A DNA stretch of 64,000 nt from Sphingomonas sp. LC-1 (lineage in GTDB: Bacteria; Pseudomonadota; Alphaproteobacteria; Sphingomonadales; Sphingomonadaceae): the NCBI RefSeq assembly GCF_025371035.1, contig NZ_JANZXB010000010.1:124001-188000 (forward strand). Direction: 5' to 3'. Under the pieces are notes generated by a model that made no database searches, was not told the DNA's origin, and worked only from the letters and a program-made list of their open reading frames with translations. The position numbers were made by a program, and so were the translations under genes. Shown here piece after piece: positions 52,224-61,546 of this stretch (within the stretch, counting starts at the first letter, position 1; the number at the start of each line of letters is the position of its first letter).

Positions 52224-53312
52224 ATGTCCGCTTTTCTCCCCGGCCTGCTGCTCGCAGCCGCCGCGTCCGTCACCGCCGCCCCCGCTCCGGCCTCGCCGCC
52301 CGCCCTTTGCGCGATCGCCGCGCCCTGCGCCCGCCCGTTGCCGGTGCGAATGGTCGTCGTCACCATGTTCGAGATCGGCAAGGACGAGGGCGATACCGCC
52401 GGCGAGTTCCAGCTATGGAAGACACGGCGCAACCTCTACCAGCGCATCCCCTTCCCGCACGGCTATCACGACCTTTATTACAACCCGGAAACGCAGATCC
52501 TTGGGGTCGTCACCGGCGTCGGATCGATACGGGCCGCCTCTGCAATCACTGCAATCGGCCTAGACACCCGGCTCGACCTGTCGCGCGCCTATTGGCTGGT
52601 CGCGGGCATCGCCGGGATCGATCCCGAGGATGCCTCGATCGGCTCGGCGGCCTGGGCCCGCTATGTCGTCGACGGCGATCTGGCGCATGAGATCGACGCG
52701 CGCGAAATCCCCGCCGACTGGAAGAGCGGCTATTTCCCGCTCGACCGCAAGGGGCCGAACGATCCCGCCCCGCCCCGTCAGGACGGCGGCGAGGTGTTCG
52801 CGCTCAATCCCAGGCTGACGGAATGGGCGTACCGCCTGACCCGCGACGTGCCGCTGCCCGACGATCCGGGCATCGCCCGCGAACGCGCACGCTACACCGG
52901 TCAGCCCAATGCGCAAAAGCCGCCCTTCGTCCTGATCGGCGACCAGTTCTCGGCCATGACCTTCTGGCACGGGGCGCTGCTCAACCGCTGGGCCAACGAT
53001 CACACCCGTTATTTCACGCGGGGGCAGGGACAGTTCGTCACCAGCGCGATGGAAGAAAGCGGGACGCTTCAGGCGATCGACTATCTGTCGAAGATCGCCC
53101 GCGTCGACAAGGATCGCGTTCTCGTCCTGCGTTCGGGCAGCAACTATACCATGCCGCCCCCCGGCGTCAGCGCGGCCGACTATCTGCTGCGCGAGAATGA
53201 GGGCTATGCCGGTCTGACCGCGTCGGTCGAAAGCCTGTACCGCGTCGGCGACCGGGTGGTGACGGAATTGCTCGCCCATTGGGATCGCTACGGCCAGACG
53301 CCGCCCCAATGA
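52224..53312 (+). CDS. NUP-family protein 1 (so-called purine nucleoside permease), periplasmic
   Basis: 362 residues with a signal peptide but no transmembrane helices after it, so the family name permease does not fit; it should be a soluble periplasmic protein. The NUP domain shows VVVTMFEIGKDEGDTAGEFQ, GVVTGVGSIRAASAI, YWLVAGIAGIDPEDASIGSAAW, a long loop DLAHEIDAREIPADW and VTSAMEESGTLQAI, arranged like purine nucleoside phosphorylases. A role as nucleoside-binding or -cleaving enzyme is therefore likely. It overlaps the next deaminase gene by 4 bp. A close paralogue occurs at 61547-62626. Confidence 0.85.
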   Translation: MSAFLPGLLLAAAASVTAAPAPASPPALCAIAAPCARPLPVRMVVVTMFEIGKDEGDTAGEFQLWKTRRNLYQRIPFPHGYHDLYYNPETQILGVVTGVGSIRAASAITAIGLDTRLDLSRAYWLVAGIAGIDPEDASIGSAAWARYVVDGDLAHEIDAREIPADWKSGYFPLDRKGPNDPAPPRQDGGEVFALNPRLTEWAYRLTRDVPLPDDPGIARERARYTGQPNAQKPPFVLIGDQFSAMTFWHGALLNRWANDHTRYFTRGQGQFVTSAMEESGTLQAIDYLSKIARVDKDRVLVLRSGSNYTMPPPGVSAADYLLRENEGYAGLTASVESLYRVGDRVVTELLAHWDRYGQTPPQ

Positions 53313-54667
53313 CGCTGACCGTCCTGCACTCGGCCGCCATGCTCGTCACGATGGACGATGACGAGCGGGAGGTCGCCGACGGCGCGATCGCGTGGCGCGA
53401 CGGCGTTATCACCGAGATCGGCACGACCGATGCGCTCGCCCCACTGCGGCGAGCGGCCGACCGGACCATCGACGCACGCAATTGCGTCGTCACCCCGGGG
53501 TTGGTCAACACCCACCATCATCTGTACCAGTCGCTGACGCGCGCGGTGCCGGGGGCGATCGATGCCTCACTGTTCAATTGGTTGGAGCGGCTTTATCCGA
53601 TCTGGGCCCGCTATCGGCCCGACGACGTCCATGCCGCCACGCGGCTGGGCCTGGCCGAACTGGCGCTCTCCGGCTGCACGCTCAGTACCGACCATTTGTA
53701 CCTCTATCCGAACGGCGTCACGCTGGACGACACGATCGCGGCGGCCGCGGAGATCGGTCTGCGCTTCCACCCGACGCGCGGCAGCATGAGCGTGGGCGAA
53801 AGCGCGGGCGGCCTGCCCCCCGATGCACTGGTCGAGCGCGAACCCGCGATCCTGGCCGACACCATCCGCGTGATCGACCGGTTCCACGATTCCGCCCCCG
53901 GCGCGATGGTTCGCGTCGGCGTCGCTCCCTGCTCGCCCTTTTCGGTCAGCGAAGGCCTGATGCGCGACGCGGCGCTGCTCGCCCGCGACAAGGGGGTGAT
54001 GCTCCACACCCATCTGGCCGAGGACGACGACGATGTCGCCTTCTCGCTCGCCCGCTTCGGCTGTCGGCCCGGCGTCTATGCCGAACGGCTCGGCTGGACG
54101 GGGCCGGACGTGTGGATGGCGCATGCGGTCAAGCTGGACGCCGACGAGATCGCGCTGTTCGCCGCGACCGGCACCGGGGTCGCGCATTGCCCCTGCTCCA
54201 ATTGCCGCCTGGGCTCCGGTATCGCGCCCGTCGTCCGGATGCTGGCGGCCGGTGTGCCGCTCGGGCTCGGGGTCGACGGATCGGCGTCGAACGACAGTGG
54301 CCACCTGTTGAATGAAGCACGACAGGCCTTGCTCCTGCAACGCGTCACCGGCGGCGCGGGAGCCTTGTCGCCGCGCGCTGCTCTCCGGCTGGCGACGCGA
54401 GGCGGCGCGGAGATGCTGGGACGGCATGATTGCGGTGCCCTGATGGTCGGCCGCCGCGCCGATCTGGCGGTGTGGGACGTGGCCGGGAGCGCCAATACCG
54501 GCGCCTGGGATCCGGTGGCAGGACTGATACTCTGCCCGCCCGCCGGTGTGCGCGACCTGTTCGTCGAGGGGCGGGCCATCGTCGCCGACGGCGCGTTGGT
54601 CAGCGCATGCCAGGCCACCATCCTGGCCGACGCCCGCCGTTCGATCGAGCGGCTTCGTGCGGGTTAG
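53309..54667 (+). CDS. 8-Oxoguanine deaminase-like amidohydrolase
   Basis: 452 residues; ATG 53309 overlaps the NUP stop by 4 bp. Amidohydrolase motifs: VNTHHHLYQSLTRA, LHTHLAED, AHAVKLDADE and LGVDGSASNDSGHLL. The segment CPCSNCRLGSGIAPV with the Asn-Asp pair SASND is typical of the cog0402 branch that includes 8-oxoguanine deaminase and hydroxyatrazine hydrolase AtzB. In a purine operon 8-oxoguanine to urate is the best guess; other guanine or isoguanine-type substrates are possible. Converges on the NCS2 gene with a 4-bp overlap of stops. Confidence 0.82.
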   Translation: MTLTVLHSAAMLVTMDDDEREVADGAIAWRDGVITEIGTTDALAPLRRAADRTIDARNCVVTPGLVNTHHHLYQSLTRAVPGAIDASLFNWLERLYPIWARYRPDDVHAATRLGLAELALSGCTLSTDHLYLYPNGVTLDDTIAAAAEIGLRFHPTRGSMSVGESAGGLPPDALVEREPAILADTIRVIDRFHDSAPGAMVRVGVAPCSPFSVSEGLMRDAALLARDKGVMLHTHLAEDDDDVAFSLARFGCRPGVYAERLGWTGPDVWMAHAVKLDADEIALFAATGTGVAHCPCSNCRLGSGIAPVVRMLAAGVPLGLGVDGSASNDSGHLLNEARQALLLQRVTGGAGALSPRAALRLATRGGAEMLGRHDCGALMVGRRADLAVWDVAGSANTGAWDPVAGLILCPPAGVRDLFVEGRAIVADGALVSACQATILADARRSIERLRAG

Positions 54668-56085
54668 GCCACCGGGTCGTCGGTGCTGGTCCGCGCGCTG
54701 AAGAACGCGTTCAGTCCGACCGCGCTGACCGACGCCAGCACGATGCCCGAATGCAGCAACGGGGCGAGCGCCGTCGGCATCGCCTGGAAAAATCGGTCGG
54801 ACAGCACCGGGATCAGCCCGACGGCGATCGACACCGCGATCGTCACCAACCGCTCGAAGGTCAGCTCGACCGAACCCAGGATGCGGATGCCGGTCGCCGC
54901 GATCATCCCGAACATGACCAGGGCCGCGCCGCCCAATACCGGCAGGGGCACTGCCGCGACGAGCGCGGCCAGCTTCGGACAGACGCCGAGCGTCAGCAGG
55001 ATCACCCCCGCCCCTGCGCATACGAAGCGCGAACGGACGCCGGTTATGCTCAACAACCCGATATTCTGCGCGAAAGAAGTATAGGGAAAGGTATTGAATA
55101 CGCCGCCCAGCAGCGTTCCGGCCGCATCGCCGCGCAGCCCGCGCACCATCTGTGCACGGTCGACCGGCCGACCGACCATCTGCCCCGCCGCCATGAACAT
55201 GCCGAATGATTCGATCATCACCGTCATCATGACCAGGCACATCGCGATCGACGCGGGCAGGTCGAAGGTCGGCAGGCCGAACTGGAACGGCCGCACCAGC
55301 GCGAACCATGGCGCCTCGTGCACCGGCGTTAGGTCTACCTGCCCCATGATCCCGGCAAAGACGGTCCCCGCGACCGTGCCGATCAGCACCGCGCCGCTGC
55401 GCACAAGACCATGGCCGAACCGCATCAGGCACAACACGACGCACAGGGTCAGCAGCGCCAGTAACAGATGGGCTGGCGCGCCATATCCCGGATCGGTCGG
55501 CTGTCCGCCCGCGGTCCAGTTGATACCGACCCGCATCAGGCTCAACCCGATGGACAGGATCACCGTCCCGGTCACGGCAGGCGGGAAAAGCCGCGACACC
55601 CGCCCGACGAACGGCGCGATCAGGAAGCCGAACAGCCCCGCGACGATGACCGCGCCATATATGCCCCGCAAGACCGTCTCGGGCGGCGTGCCATCGGCAT
55701 GGCCGGTGGCGATCATCGCCAGCATCGGGCTGATCGAGGCGAAGGTCACGCCCATCACGATCGGCAGGCGGATACCGACCAACGGCAGCCCGAGCGTCTG
55801 GATCAACGTGGCGAAACCGCAGGCAACCAGGTCGGCGCTGATCAACATGCCCAATTGCGCGGGCGCCAGGCCGAGCGCACGCCCGACCACGAGCGGCACC
55901 GCCACCGCCCCGGCATACATGACCAGCACATGCTGGAACGCCAGCGGCACCAGCCGTCGTGCGGGCAGGATCGCATCGACGCCGTCATCGGCCCGGCCCC
56001 CTGCCGTTGCGACGGACGGATGGGACGCGCCCTCCTCCGCCAGACCCTGTCCTGCCAGGGGCAACTCCGATGTCGCCGATTGCAT
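54664..56085 (-). CDS. NCS2 xanthine/urate permease (XanQ/PucJK/UacT-like)
   Basis: 473 residues, start at MQSATSELPLAGQGLAEEG after GGAGAC. About fourteen hydrophobic segments. FQHVLVMYAGAVAVPLVVG, GVTFASISPM, the motif TVMIESFGMFMAAGQ and NTFPYTSFAQNIGLLSITGVRSR identify the NAT branch that carries xanthine and urate by proton symport. It lies on the minus strand between the deaminase and adenine deaminase genes. The 233-bp upstream gap is shared with the divergent adenine deaminase gene and shows no copy of the shared two-block element. Confidence 0.9.
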   Translation of the reverse strand: MQSATSELPLAGQGLAEEGASHPSVATAGGRADDGVDAILPARRLVPLAFQHVLVMYAGAVAVPLVVGRALGLAPAQLGMLISADLVACGFATLIQTLGLPLVGIRLPIVMGVTFASISPMLAMIATGHADGTPPETVLRGIYGAVIVAGLFGFLIAPFVGRVSRLFPPAVTGTVILSIGLSLMRVGINWTAGGQPTDPGYGAPAHLLLALLTLCVVLCLMRFGHGLVRSGAVLIGTVAGTVFAGIMGQVDLTPVHEAPWFALVRPFQFGLPTFDLPASIAMCLVMMTVMIESFGMFMAAGQMVGRPVDRAQMVRGLRGDAAGTLLGGVFNTFPYTSFAQNIGLLSITGVRSRFVCAGAGVILLTLGVCPKLAALVAAVPLPVLGGAALVMFGMIAATGIRILGSVELTFERLVTIAVSIAVGLIPVLSDRFFQAMPTALAPLLHSGIVLASVSAVGLNAFFSARTSTDDPVA

Positions 56086-56318
56086 GGCTTGGGTCTCCGT
56101 ATGTCCGCTGGATGATGATCGCCATGGTATCGGCATCGCCCCTGCCGCCACCAGCGCCGAATCTGGAACGGAGCGATCGAGAAAAGGCATCGCTTGTCGC
56201 CGTGGTGTCCCCTCCCCGAATCACGCCGGAATTCGCACGCCGAGGCTATCGCAGGCGTCATCGATTGCGCATGATGGGACGATCACGCTACCGATTGTTT
56301 CGGATGGAGCCTGCCCGA

Positions 56319-57332
56319 ATGACCGACGACGACTTCATCACCGCCCTGCCCAAAGCGGAATTGCATCTCCATATCGAAGGCAGTCTCGAACCCGAATTGA
56401 TGTTCGAACTGGCGCGCCGGAACAAGGTCGACATCCCGTTCCGATCGGTGGAAGAGGTACGGGCCGCCTATGCCTTTTCCAACCTGCAGGATTTCCTCGA
56501 CATCTATTATGCGGGTGCGGACGTCTTGCGGACGGCACAGGATTTCCACGATCTATCGGTCGCCTATTTCGATCGGGCGGCGGCGGATGGCGTCGTGCAC
56601 GCCGAAATCTTCTTCGATCCGCAGACCCATACCGATCGCGGTATCCCCTTCGACGTGGTGATGGACGGACTACTAGCCGGGATGACCGCCGCGCGGGAGC
56701 GGCATGGCCTGACGTCGAAGCTGATCCTGTGCTTCCTGCGCCACCTGGATGAAGAGGCCGCCTTCGCCACCTTCGGCCAGGCGGAAAAATGGCTCGATCG
56801 GATCGATGGCGTGGGCCTCGATTCCTCGGAGGTCGGCCATCCTCCTTCGAAATTCGCCCGCGTCTTCGCGGCCGCCGGGGATGCGGGGCTCAAGCGCGTG
56901 GCCCATGCCGGGGAGGAAGGTCCGCCGGCCTATGTTCATGAGGCGCTCGACCTGTTGCGGATCGACCGCCTCGACCATGGCAATCGCGCGCTGGAAGATC
57001 CGCTTCTGACCGCACGCCTCGCGCGCGAAGCGATGACACTGACCGTCTGCCCGCTGTCCAACCATAAATTGTGCGTGGTCGGGGATATGGCGGATCATCC
57101 CATCGACCGGATGCTGACCCTCGGTCTGCGCGCGACGATCAACTCGGATGACCCGGCCTATTTCGGCGGCTATGTCGGCGACAATTACCGGGCCGTCGCC
57201 AAGGCCCGAAACCTGTCGCGCGCGGACCTGGTGACACTGGCGCGCAACAGCTTCCTGGGATCGTTTCTGGACGATGACGCGATCGCGACGCATCTCGCCC
57301 GGCTGGAGGCGTTCGCACACAATGCCCCATGA
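56319..57332 (+). CDS. Adenine deaminase (ADA-fold, Aah1/PA0148-like)
   Basis: 337 residues. ATG 56319 has GGAG about 10 nt upstream; an ATG at 56304 is also in frame. Motifs: PKAELHLHIEGSLEPELMF, LDSSEVGHPPSKFA, VAHAGEEGPPAYVHEAL, RLDHGNRALED and INSDDPAYFGGY. The stretch SSEVGHPP with HAGEEGPP is typical of the cytosolic adenine deaminases that evolved from adenosine deaminases, rather than adenosine-specific ADA. It would turn adenine into hypoxanthine, feeding xanthine dehydrogenase or the downstream phosphoribosyltransferase. Confidence 0.88.
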   Translation: MTDDDFITALPKAELHLHIEGSLEPELMFELARRNKVDIPFRSVEEVRAAYAFSNLQDFLDIYYAGADVLRTAQDFHDLSVAYFDRAAADGVVHAEIFFDPQTHTDRGIPFDVVMDGLLAGMTAARERHGLTSKLILCFLRHLDEEAAFATFGQAEKWLDRIDGVGLDSSEVGHPPSKFARVFAAAGDAGLKRVAHAGEEGPPAYVHEALDLLRIDRLDHGNRALEDPLLTARLAREAMTLTVCPLSNHKLCVVGDMADHPIDRMLTLGLRATINSDDPAYFGGYVGDNYRAVAKARNLSRADLVTLARNSFLGSFLDDDAIATHLARLEAFAHNAP

Positions 57333-57399
57333 CCTGCTAGGGCTGTCGTCGCGCCGACATGCGACGCGCCCATTGCTCTCAGGGCGGGAGGAGTACAAC

Positions 57400-57450
57400 A
57401 TGATCGCGGGATGCGAGCATGGGTATCTCTGCCCATCCGTACAACAATGA
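57400..57450 (+). CDS. Candidate 16-residue leader peptide before the phosphoribosyltransferase
   Basis: ATG 57400 is preceded by the strong ribosome site GGGAGGAG (57386-57393) and runs MIAGCEHGYLCPSVQQ to TGA 57448-57450. The best ribosome site of the region thus belongs to this tiny frame, not to the enzyme, whose likely GTG start follows 14 nt later. Translational coupling or leader control is possible; coding status is unproven. Confidence 0.35.
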   Translation: MIAGCEHGYLCPSVQQ

Positions 57451-57463
57451 TGATGGAAATTCC

Positions 57464-58015
57464 GTGGTTACCAAACTCTATCTGTCCGCCGACCGTCTGC
57501 TCGAAGACTCCTTCCGCCTCGCCAATCTGGTCTTCGATTCGGGATTTCGCCCCACCCATATCGTCGGCATCTGGCGCGGCGGCGCGCCGGTGGGGATCGC
57601 CGTTCAGGAACTGCTCGAATATCGTGGGGTGCAGAGCGATCACATCGCGATCCGCACCACCTCCTACACCGGCATCGACCAGCAGGACCCGCAGGTGCGG
57701 ATCTACGGCCTCGGCTATCTGGTCGACGTCCTCAACCCGGAGGACCGCCTGCTCCTGATCGACGATGTGTTCGATTCGGGGCGATCCATCCGCGCGGTGC
57801 TCAAGGAATTGAAGGATCGTTGCCGGAACAATATCCCGGACGAGGTGAAGGTCGCGACCGTCTATTACAAGCCGTCACGCAACGTGACCGATCTGAAGCC
57901 CGATTTCTTCGTCTATCAGACCAATGACTGGCTCATCTTCCCGCACGAGATCGACGGACTGACCGAGGCGGAAATCCGCGAGCACAAACATGGTGCCGAC
58001 ATCATCCTGCGCTGA
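57464..58015 (+). CDS. Purine phosphoribosyltransferase (hypoxanthine/xanthine type)
   Basis: 183 residues if started at GTG 57464 (VVTKLYLSADRLLEDSFRLA), the usual N-terminus of this family; an upstream ATG at 57419 would add 15 unlike residues. The PRPP-binding motif LLLIDDVFDSGRSIRAVL, the loop GIWRGGAPVGIAV and the C-terminal WLIFPHEIDGLTEAEI are present. It should condense a free purine base with PRPP to the nucleotide, the salvage branch competing with xanthine dehydrogenase. It lies downstream of adenine deaminase, whose product hypoxanthine is a probable substrate. Confidence 0.87.
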   Translation: MVTKLYLSADRLLEDSFRLANLVFDSGFRPTHIVGIWRGGAPVGIAVQELLEYRGVQSDHIAIRTTSYTGIDQQDPQVRIYGLGYLVDVLNPEDRLLLIDDVFDSGRSIRAVLKELKDRCRNNIPDEVKVATVYYKPSRNVTDLKPDFFVYQTNDWLIFPHEIDGLTEAEIREHKHGADIILR

Positions 58016-58097
58016 GACGAATTAGGCCCGGTTTTCCCCGCACACATGGCCGATCCAGAAAAGGCCGGGCCCCTCCCCCCTATAGTCAAGCCCGGTC

Positions 58098-58169
58098 GGA
58101 AGAGTCGCCGGGCGAAAGATAGCCCCGCGGGTGGGTGATCCCAACCCGCGGGGTCCTGTCGGCTCTTCG
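58098..58169. terminator. Large bidirectional hairpin between convergent genes
   Basis: The inner stem CCCCGCGGGTGGG (58123-58135) pairs with CCCAACCCGCGGGG (58140-58153) with one bulge; an outer stem uses GAAGAG (58099-58104) and CTCTTC (58163-58168). It separates the phosphoribosyltransferase and the receptor, which face each other. No T tract, so termination may rely on the strong stem or Rho. Confidence 0.55.
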
Positions 58170-58210
58170 AGGGGCAAGGGCAATCGGCGAACGGATGTTC
58201 GCCGCGCCGT

Positions 58211-61200
58211 TCAGAATTCGACCTTCGCGCCGATCCGCAGGCTCCAGAGCGACACTCGGCCGACATTGTTGATCGCAGGGTTCGAGAAGTTCGAATAGCG
58301 ATACTGCGCGCAGCCCGCCGAGGTGGTGGCCGCACAGGCGACGTTCACGACCGGCGCGAGATAGGGGAAGGCGACCTGACGCAACGAGCCCCAATCGCGG
58401 TTGATGAGGTTCAGGACGTTTTCCATGTCGGCGAAGATCTTGAACCGCGCGCCCAGGGGCAGCGGCACTTCCTGATCGGCGTGAAGGTCGATCTTCGTCC
58501 AAGTCGGCGCGCGCTGGCTGTTCTTGGACACGATCGCGCCCTGCTTCAGCCCATTGTCGCGAACAAAGGCCGAGAAGGCGTCGAAGGTCGCCTGGCTGTC
58601 ATAGGTGACGCGCGAGTCCGCCCCGATCGCGGAGACGTTGGGCACATAAAGCAGATAGCGATTGGAACTGCCCGCCGTGCCGAAGATCGAGTGGCCGTTG
58701 ACCAGCGCCGGATCGTTCATCGTCAGGCTGTAGGGAAGGCCCGAACGATGCTCGCCGAACAGGCTGATCCGCGTCTTGTAATCGCCGAAAAAGGCATGGT
58801 CGTAATCGATATGGAACTTGATGCTGTTGCGCACCTGGTAGATCGACGTGCCATAGGCCGCGATGTTCGGATCGACCATGGCATTCTGGCCATAGGTGCC
58901 CGATGCGGTCGTGCCGTTCATCGAGGAAACATCCTTCACGTCCTGCCACGTATAGGCCGCGCCGAGCGAAAGGCCGGAATCGAAGTCCTTGTCGATCCGG
59001 GCGACAGCGACGAAGCTATAGCCCTGTTTCGTATTGGTCAGCAGCAGATCGGTATTCGATCCCGCGGTCAGCGAGACATAGCGGGTCCGGCCGTCCGGCA
59101 TCGTTCCCGCCGCGGCGAGGCGGAGATCGCGATAGATCGAGGCGTTGTTGACCCAGCCATAATAGACGTCGCCACCCAGCGTCCATCCGCTGCCCAGGAA
59201 GCCCTCGAACGTCGGCGACCAGTCGAGCGACAGGCTGCTCTTCCACGTCGAATCCAGCTTATAGTTGCGATCGAGCGCATTGACGTTGGCGAGCGATAGA
59301 GAGGTCGTGTTAGTCCGCAGGAAGTCGGTGACCAGCGAACTGAAGCTGCTGCCGTTCACATTGTCGAGCGCCGCGGCGCAGACGTCTGCCGGGACGGGCG
59401 CGCGGCAACCACCGCTCGCCAGCCGTTCGAACGTCACCGAATTGGCGAAGACGCCCGACACCGAATAGCTGTTGCCCAGGAAGACGTTCGGCGCACCGCC
59501 CGCGAACAGGCCGATGCCGCCGCGCACCTGCAGCGTGTCGGTCGGTGCGTAGCGGAAGGACAGGCGCGGTTGGAACACCGACCGACCGTTCGTCGTCGCG
59601 GTATTGGTGAAGTTGTAGCGCGAGAGGAAGAACGTGTTCAGCGGCGGTGGCGTGGTGCCGCCATACAGGTCGATGCGACCACCCGCCGTGACGTTCAGGT
59701 TCGCCATCGGGTCCCAAGACACCTGTCCGCCAAAGGTATATTGGTCATATTCGAAGCTGGCCAGCGTATCGATCAGGTTGCCCGTCACCGATCCGCCCAG
59801 CGTCAACTGGCTGGCGCGCCGGTTCTGGAAATCCGCCAGCGAGTCGAAATAGAAATTGCCATAGGCATTCTGGGTGAAGGCATTGGCGACATCGAGATGC
59901 TGGTACCCGGCGTCCAGCTTCATCGTGAAGTTGCCCGCCTCCAAACGCGCGACCGCTTCGCCGCCATATTGCTTCGTACGGACATAGTTGAAATGGCGGA
60001 ACTGGTCCGGCCCGAAATAGAGCCTCGCGGTACCCGGTGCCGCGGTCGAACCCTGGGTACAGGCGACGAGGCTGCCCGCCGACACGGAATCGAGACAGAC
60101 CTGCATCTGCGCGAAGGGAGTGGCGCCGAAGGGCACCGGCGTCAGGTCATAGGCGCGGAAATTGCCGCGCAATTCGGTGTGGAAGCGCGAGCTCCAGTCG
60201 GAATTGAGCTGGACGACGATCGAATCGACCTTTTCGGGCCGCCGATAGTTGTTCGACCCCAGGCCCAGCGCCGGGCTGGCCGCGACGGCGCTGGAGAAGC
60301 CCGCGGTCGAGGTCTGCGCGCTGTCGTTCCGGATATAGGTCGCCGACAGCCGCTGGCCATCCGTGACGTTCCAGTCGAGCTTGGCGGTATATTTCTTGTC
60401 GGTTTCGAGCAGCGTCGACTGCACGCCCAGCGTATCGTAATTATAGACGCTCTTCGCGGTGCTGGTGACCCCGGCGATCTGTGCGTCGGTCAGGTTGGGC
60501 ACGACCGTCGGGAAGCCGGCGGTGCCGATCTGGATCGGCGTATCCTCCTTGAGATATTCATAGGCCAGCGCGAAGAACAACTTGTCCTTGATGATCGGCC
60601 CGGACAGAAACGCACCATAGTTGCGGCTCTCGAAGTCCAGCGCGATCCGGCCGCTCGGCGTGCCGGGGCCCACGCGGGTACGGCTGCCCGTCAGGCCATC
60701 CGAACTATAGGTATAGAAGGCCGAACCGGTCAGATCGTTGGTGCCCGAACGCAGGACGACGTTGATCGCGCCGCCCTGGAAATCGCCTTCGCGGATGTCA
60801 TAGGGGGCGACCTTCACCGACAATTGCTCGATCGCGTCGATCGGCACCGGCCCGCGTGCGGTGGGCAAGCCGCCGTCGTTCAGACCGAAATTGTCCGAGA
60901 AGCGCACGCCATCGACCGAGAACTTGTTCAGTCGCGCATTCTGCCCGGCGATCAACACGCCACGCGAGGTCCGGCCCGCGTCGATCGTGGCGAAGGGATC
61001 GCGGCGCACGATGTCGCGAATGTCGCGCTGAACCGACGCAACGCCCTCGATCGCCTGGCGGTTGAGCACGGTCGCGGGACCGCCTGCGGTATCGACCGCC
61101 CCCACTGACCGCGCGGTCACGACGACTTCGGCCCCCTGGGGCGCGAGCTCGACCGGCAGGCTGAGCGGTTGGCCAGCGGTCAGATTGACGTCGGTGATGA

Positions 61201-61471
61201 CCGTGGTCGCATAGCCCGGCGCGGTGATGCGGACGGTGAAAGGACCGCCGACACGCAGACCGGCCGCGCTGAAATTCCCGTCCGTGTTGCTGCGGGTCGT
61301 GGCCGTCGTGCCGGACGGCACGTGCGTCACCAATATCTCCGCATCGCGCACCGGGACGCCGCCCGATACCACCTGCCCCCGGATGGTCGATGTGACGTCC
61401 TGTGCCGCGGCGGGCAGTGCCGTGGCAATGATCGCGATCGCGGCGGTGCCGGTATAAAGTAGAGTACGCAT
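58211..61471 (-). CDS. Oar-like TonB-dependent receptor with CarboxypepD_reg-like domain
   Basis: 1086 residues. ATG 61471 follows GGGGGG with a signal peptide ending near AAAQD. A beta-sandwich domain (about 25-115: TIRGQVVSGGVPVRDAEILV, GNFSAAGLRVGGPFTVRI) precedes the plug (VLNRQAIEGVASVQRDIRDI, APYDIREGDFQGGAINVVLRSG). This Oar-type plan, long and without a classic DxV TonB box, differs from the other three receptors. It follows the NUP paralogue on the same strand, so it probably belongs to the purine-uptake regulon. The barrel ends in RIGAKVEF. Confidence 0.9.
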   Translation of the reverse strand: MRTLLYTGTAAIAIIATALPAAAQDVTSTIRGQVVSGGVPVRDAEILVTHVPSGTTATTRSNTDGNFSAAGLRVGGPFTVRITAPGYATTVITDVNLTAGQPLSLPVELAPQGAEVVVTARSVGAVDTAGGPATVLNRQAIEGVASVQRDIRDIVRRDPFATIDAGRTSRGVLIAGQNARLNKFSVDGVRFSDNFGLNDGGLPTARGPVPIDAIEQLSVKVAPYDIREGDFQGGAINVVLRSGTNDLTGSAFYTYSSDGLTGSRTRVGPGTPSGRIALDFESRNYGAFLSGPIIKDKLFFALAYEYLKEDTPIQIGTAGFPTVVPNLTDAQIAGVTSTAKSVYNYDTLGVQSTLLETDKKYTAKLDWNVTDGQRLSATYIRNDSAQTSTAGFSSAVAASPALGLGSNNYRRPEKVDSIVVQLNSDWSSRFHTELRGNFRAYDLTPVPFGATPFAQMQVCLDSVSAGSLVACTQGSTAAPGTARLYFGPDQFRHFNYVRTKQYGGEAVARLEAGNFTMKLDAGYQHLDVANAFTQNAYGNFYFDSLADFQNRRASQLTLGGSVTGNLIDTLASFEYDQYTFGGQVSWDPMANLNVTAGGRIDLYGGTTPPPLNTFFLSRYNFTNTATTNGRSVFQPRLSFRYAPTDTLQVRGGIGLFAGGAPNVFLGNSYSVSGVFANSVTFERLASGGCRAPVPADVCAAALDNVNGSSFSSLVTDFLRTNTTSLSLANVNALDRNYKLDSTWKSSLSLDWSPTFEGFLGSGWTLGGDVYYGWVNNASIYRDLRLAAAGTMPDGRTRYVSLTAGSNTDLLLTNTKQGYSFVAVARIDKDFDSGLSLGAAYTWQDVKDVSSMNGTTASGTYGQNAMVDPNIAAYGTSIYQVRNSIKFHIDYDHAFFGDYKTRISLFGEHRSGLPYSLTMNDPALVNGHSIFGTAGSSNRYLLYVPNVSAIGADSRVTYDSQATFDAFSAFVRDNGLKQGAIVSKNSQRAPTWTKIDLHADQEVPLPLGARFKIFADMENVLNLINRDWGSLRQVAFPYLAPVVNVACAATTSAGCAQYRYSNFSNPAINNVGRVSLWSLRIGAKVEF

Positions 61472-61546
61472 ATATCCCCCCAAGGTTCGTATCGGTTCGG
61501 TTGTGCCGCGGCCCGTGCCGCACATGGCGGCAGGCCCAGCCCTGAA

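Noticed and set aside
52224-53312. Reading the NUP protein as a membrane permease.
   Set aside because: Only the signal peptide is hydrophobic; no further membrane helices exist, so transport by this protein alone is improbable.
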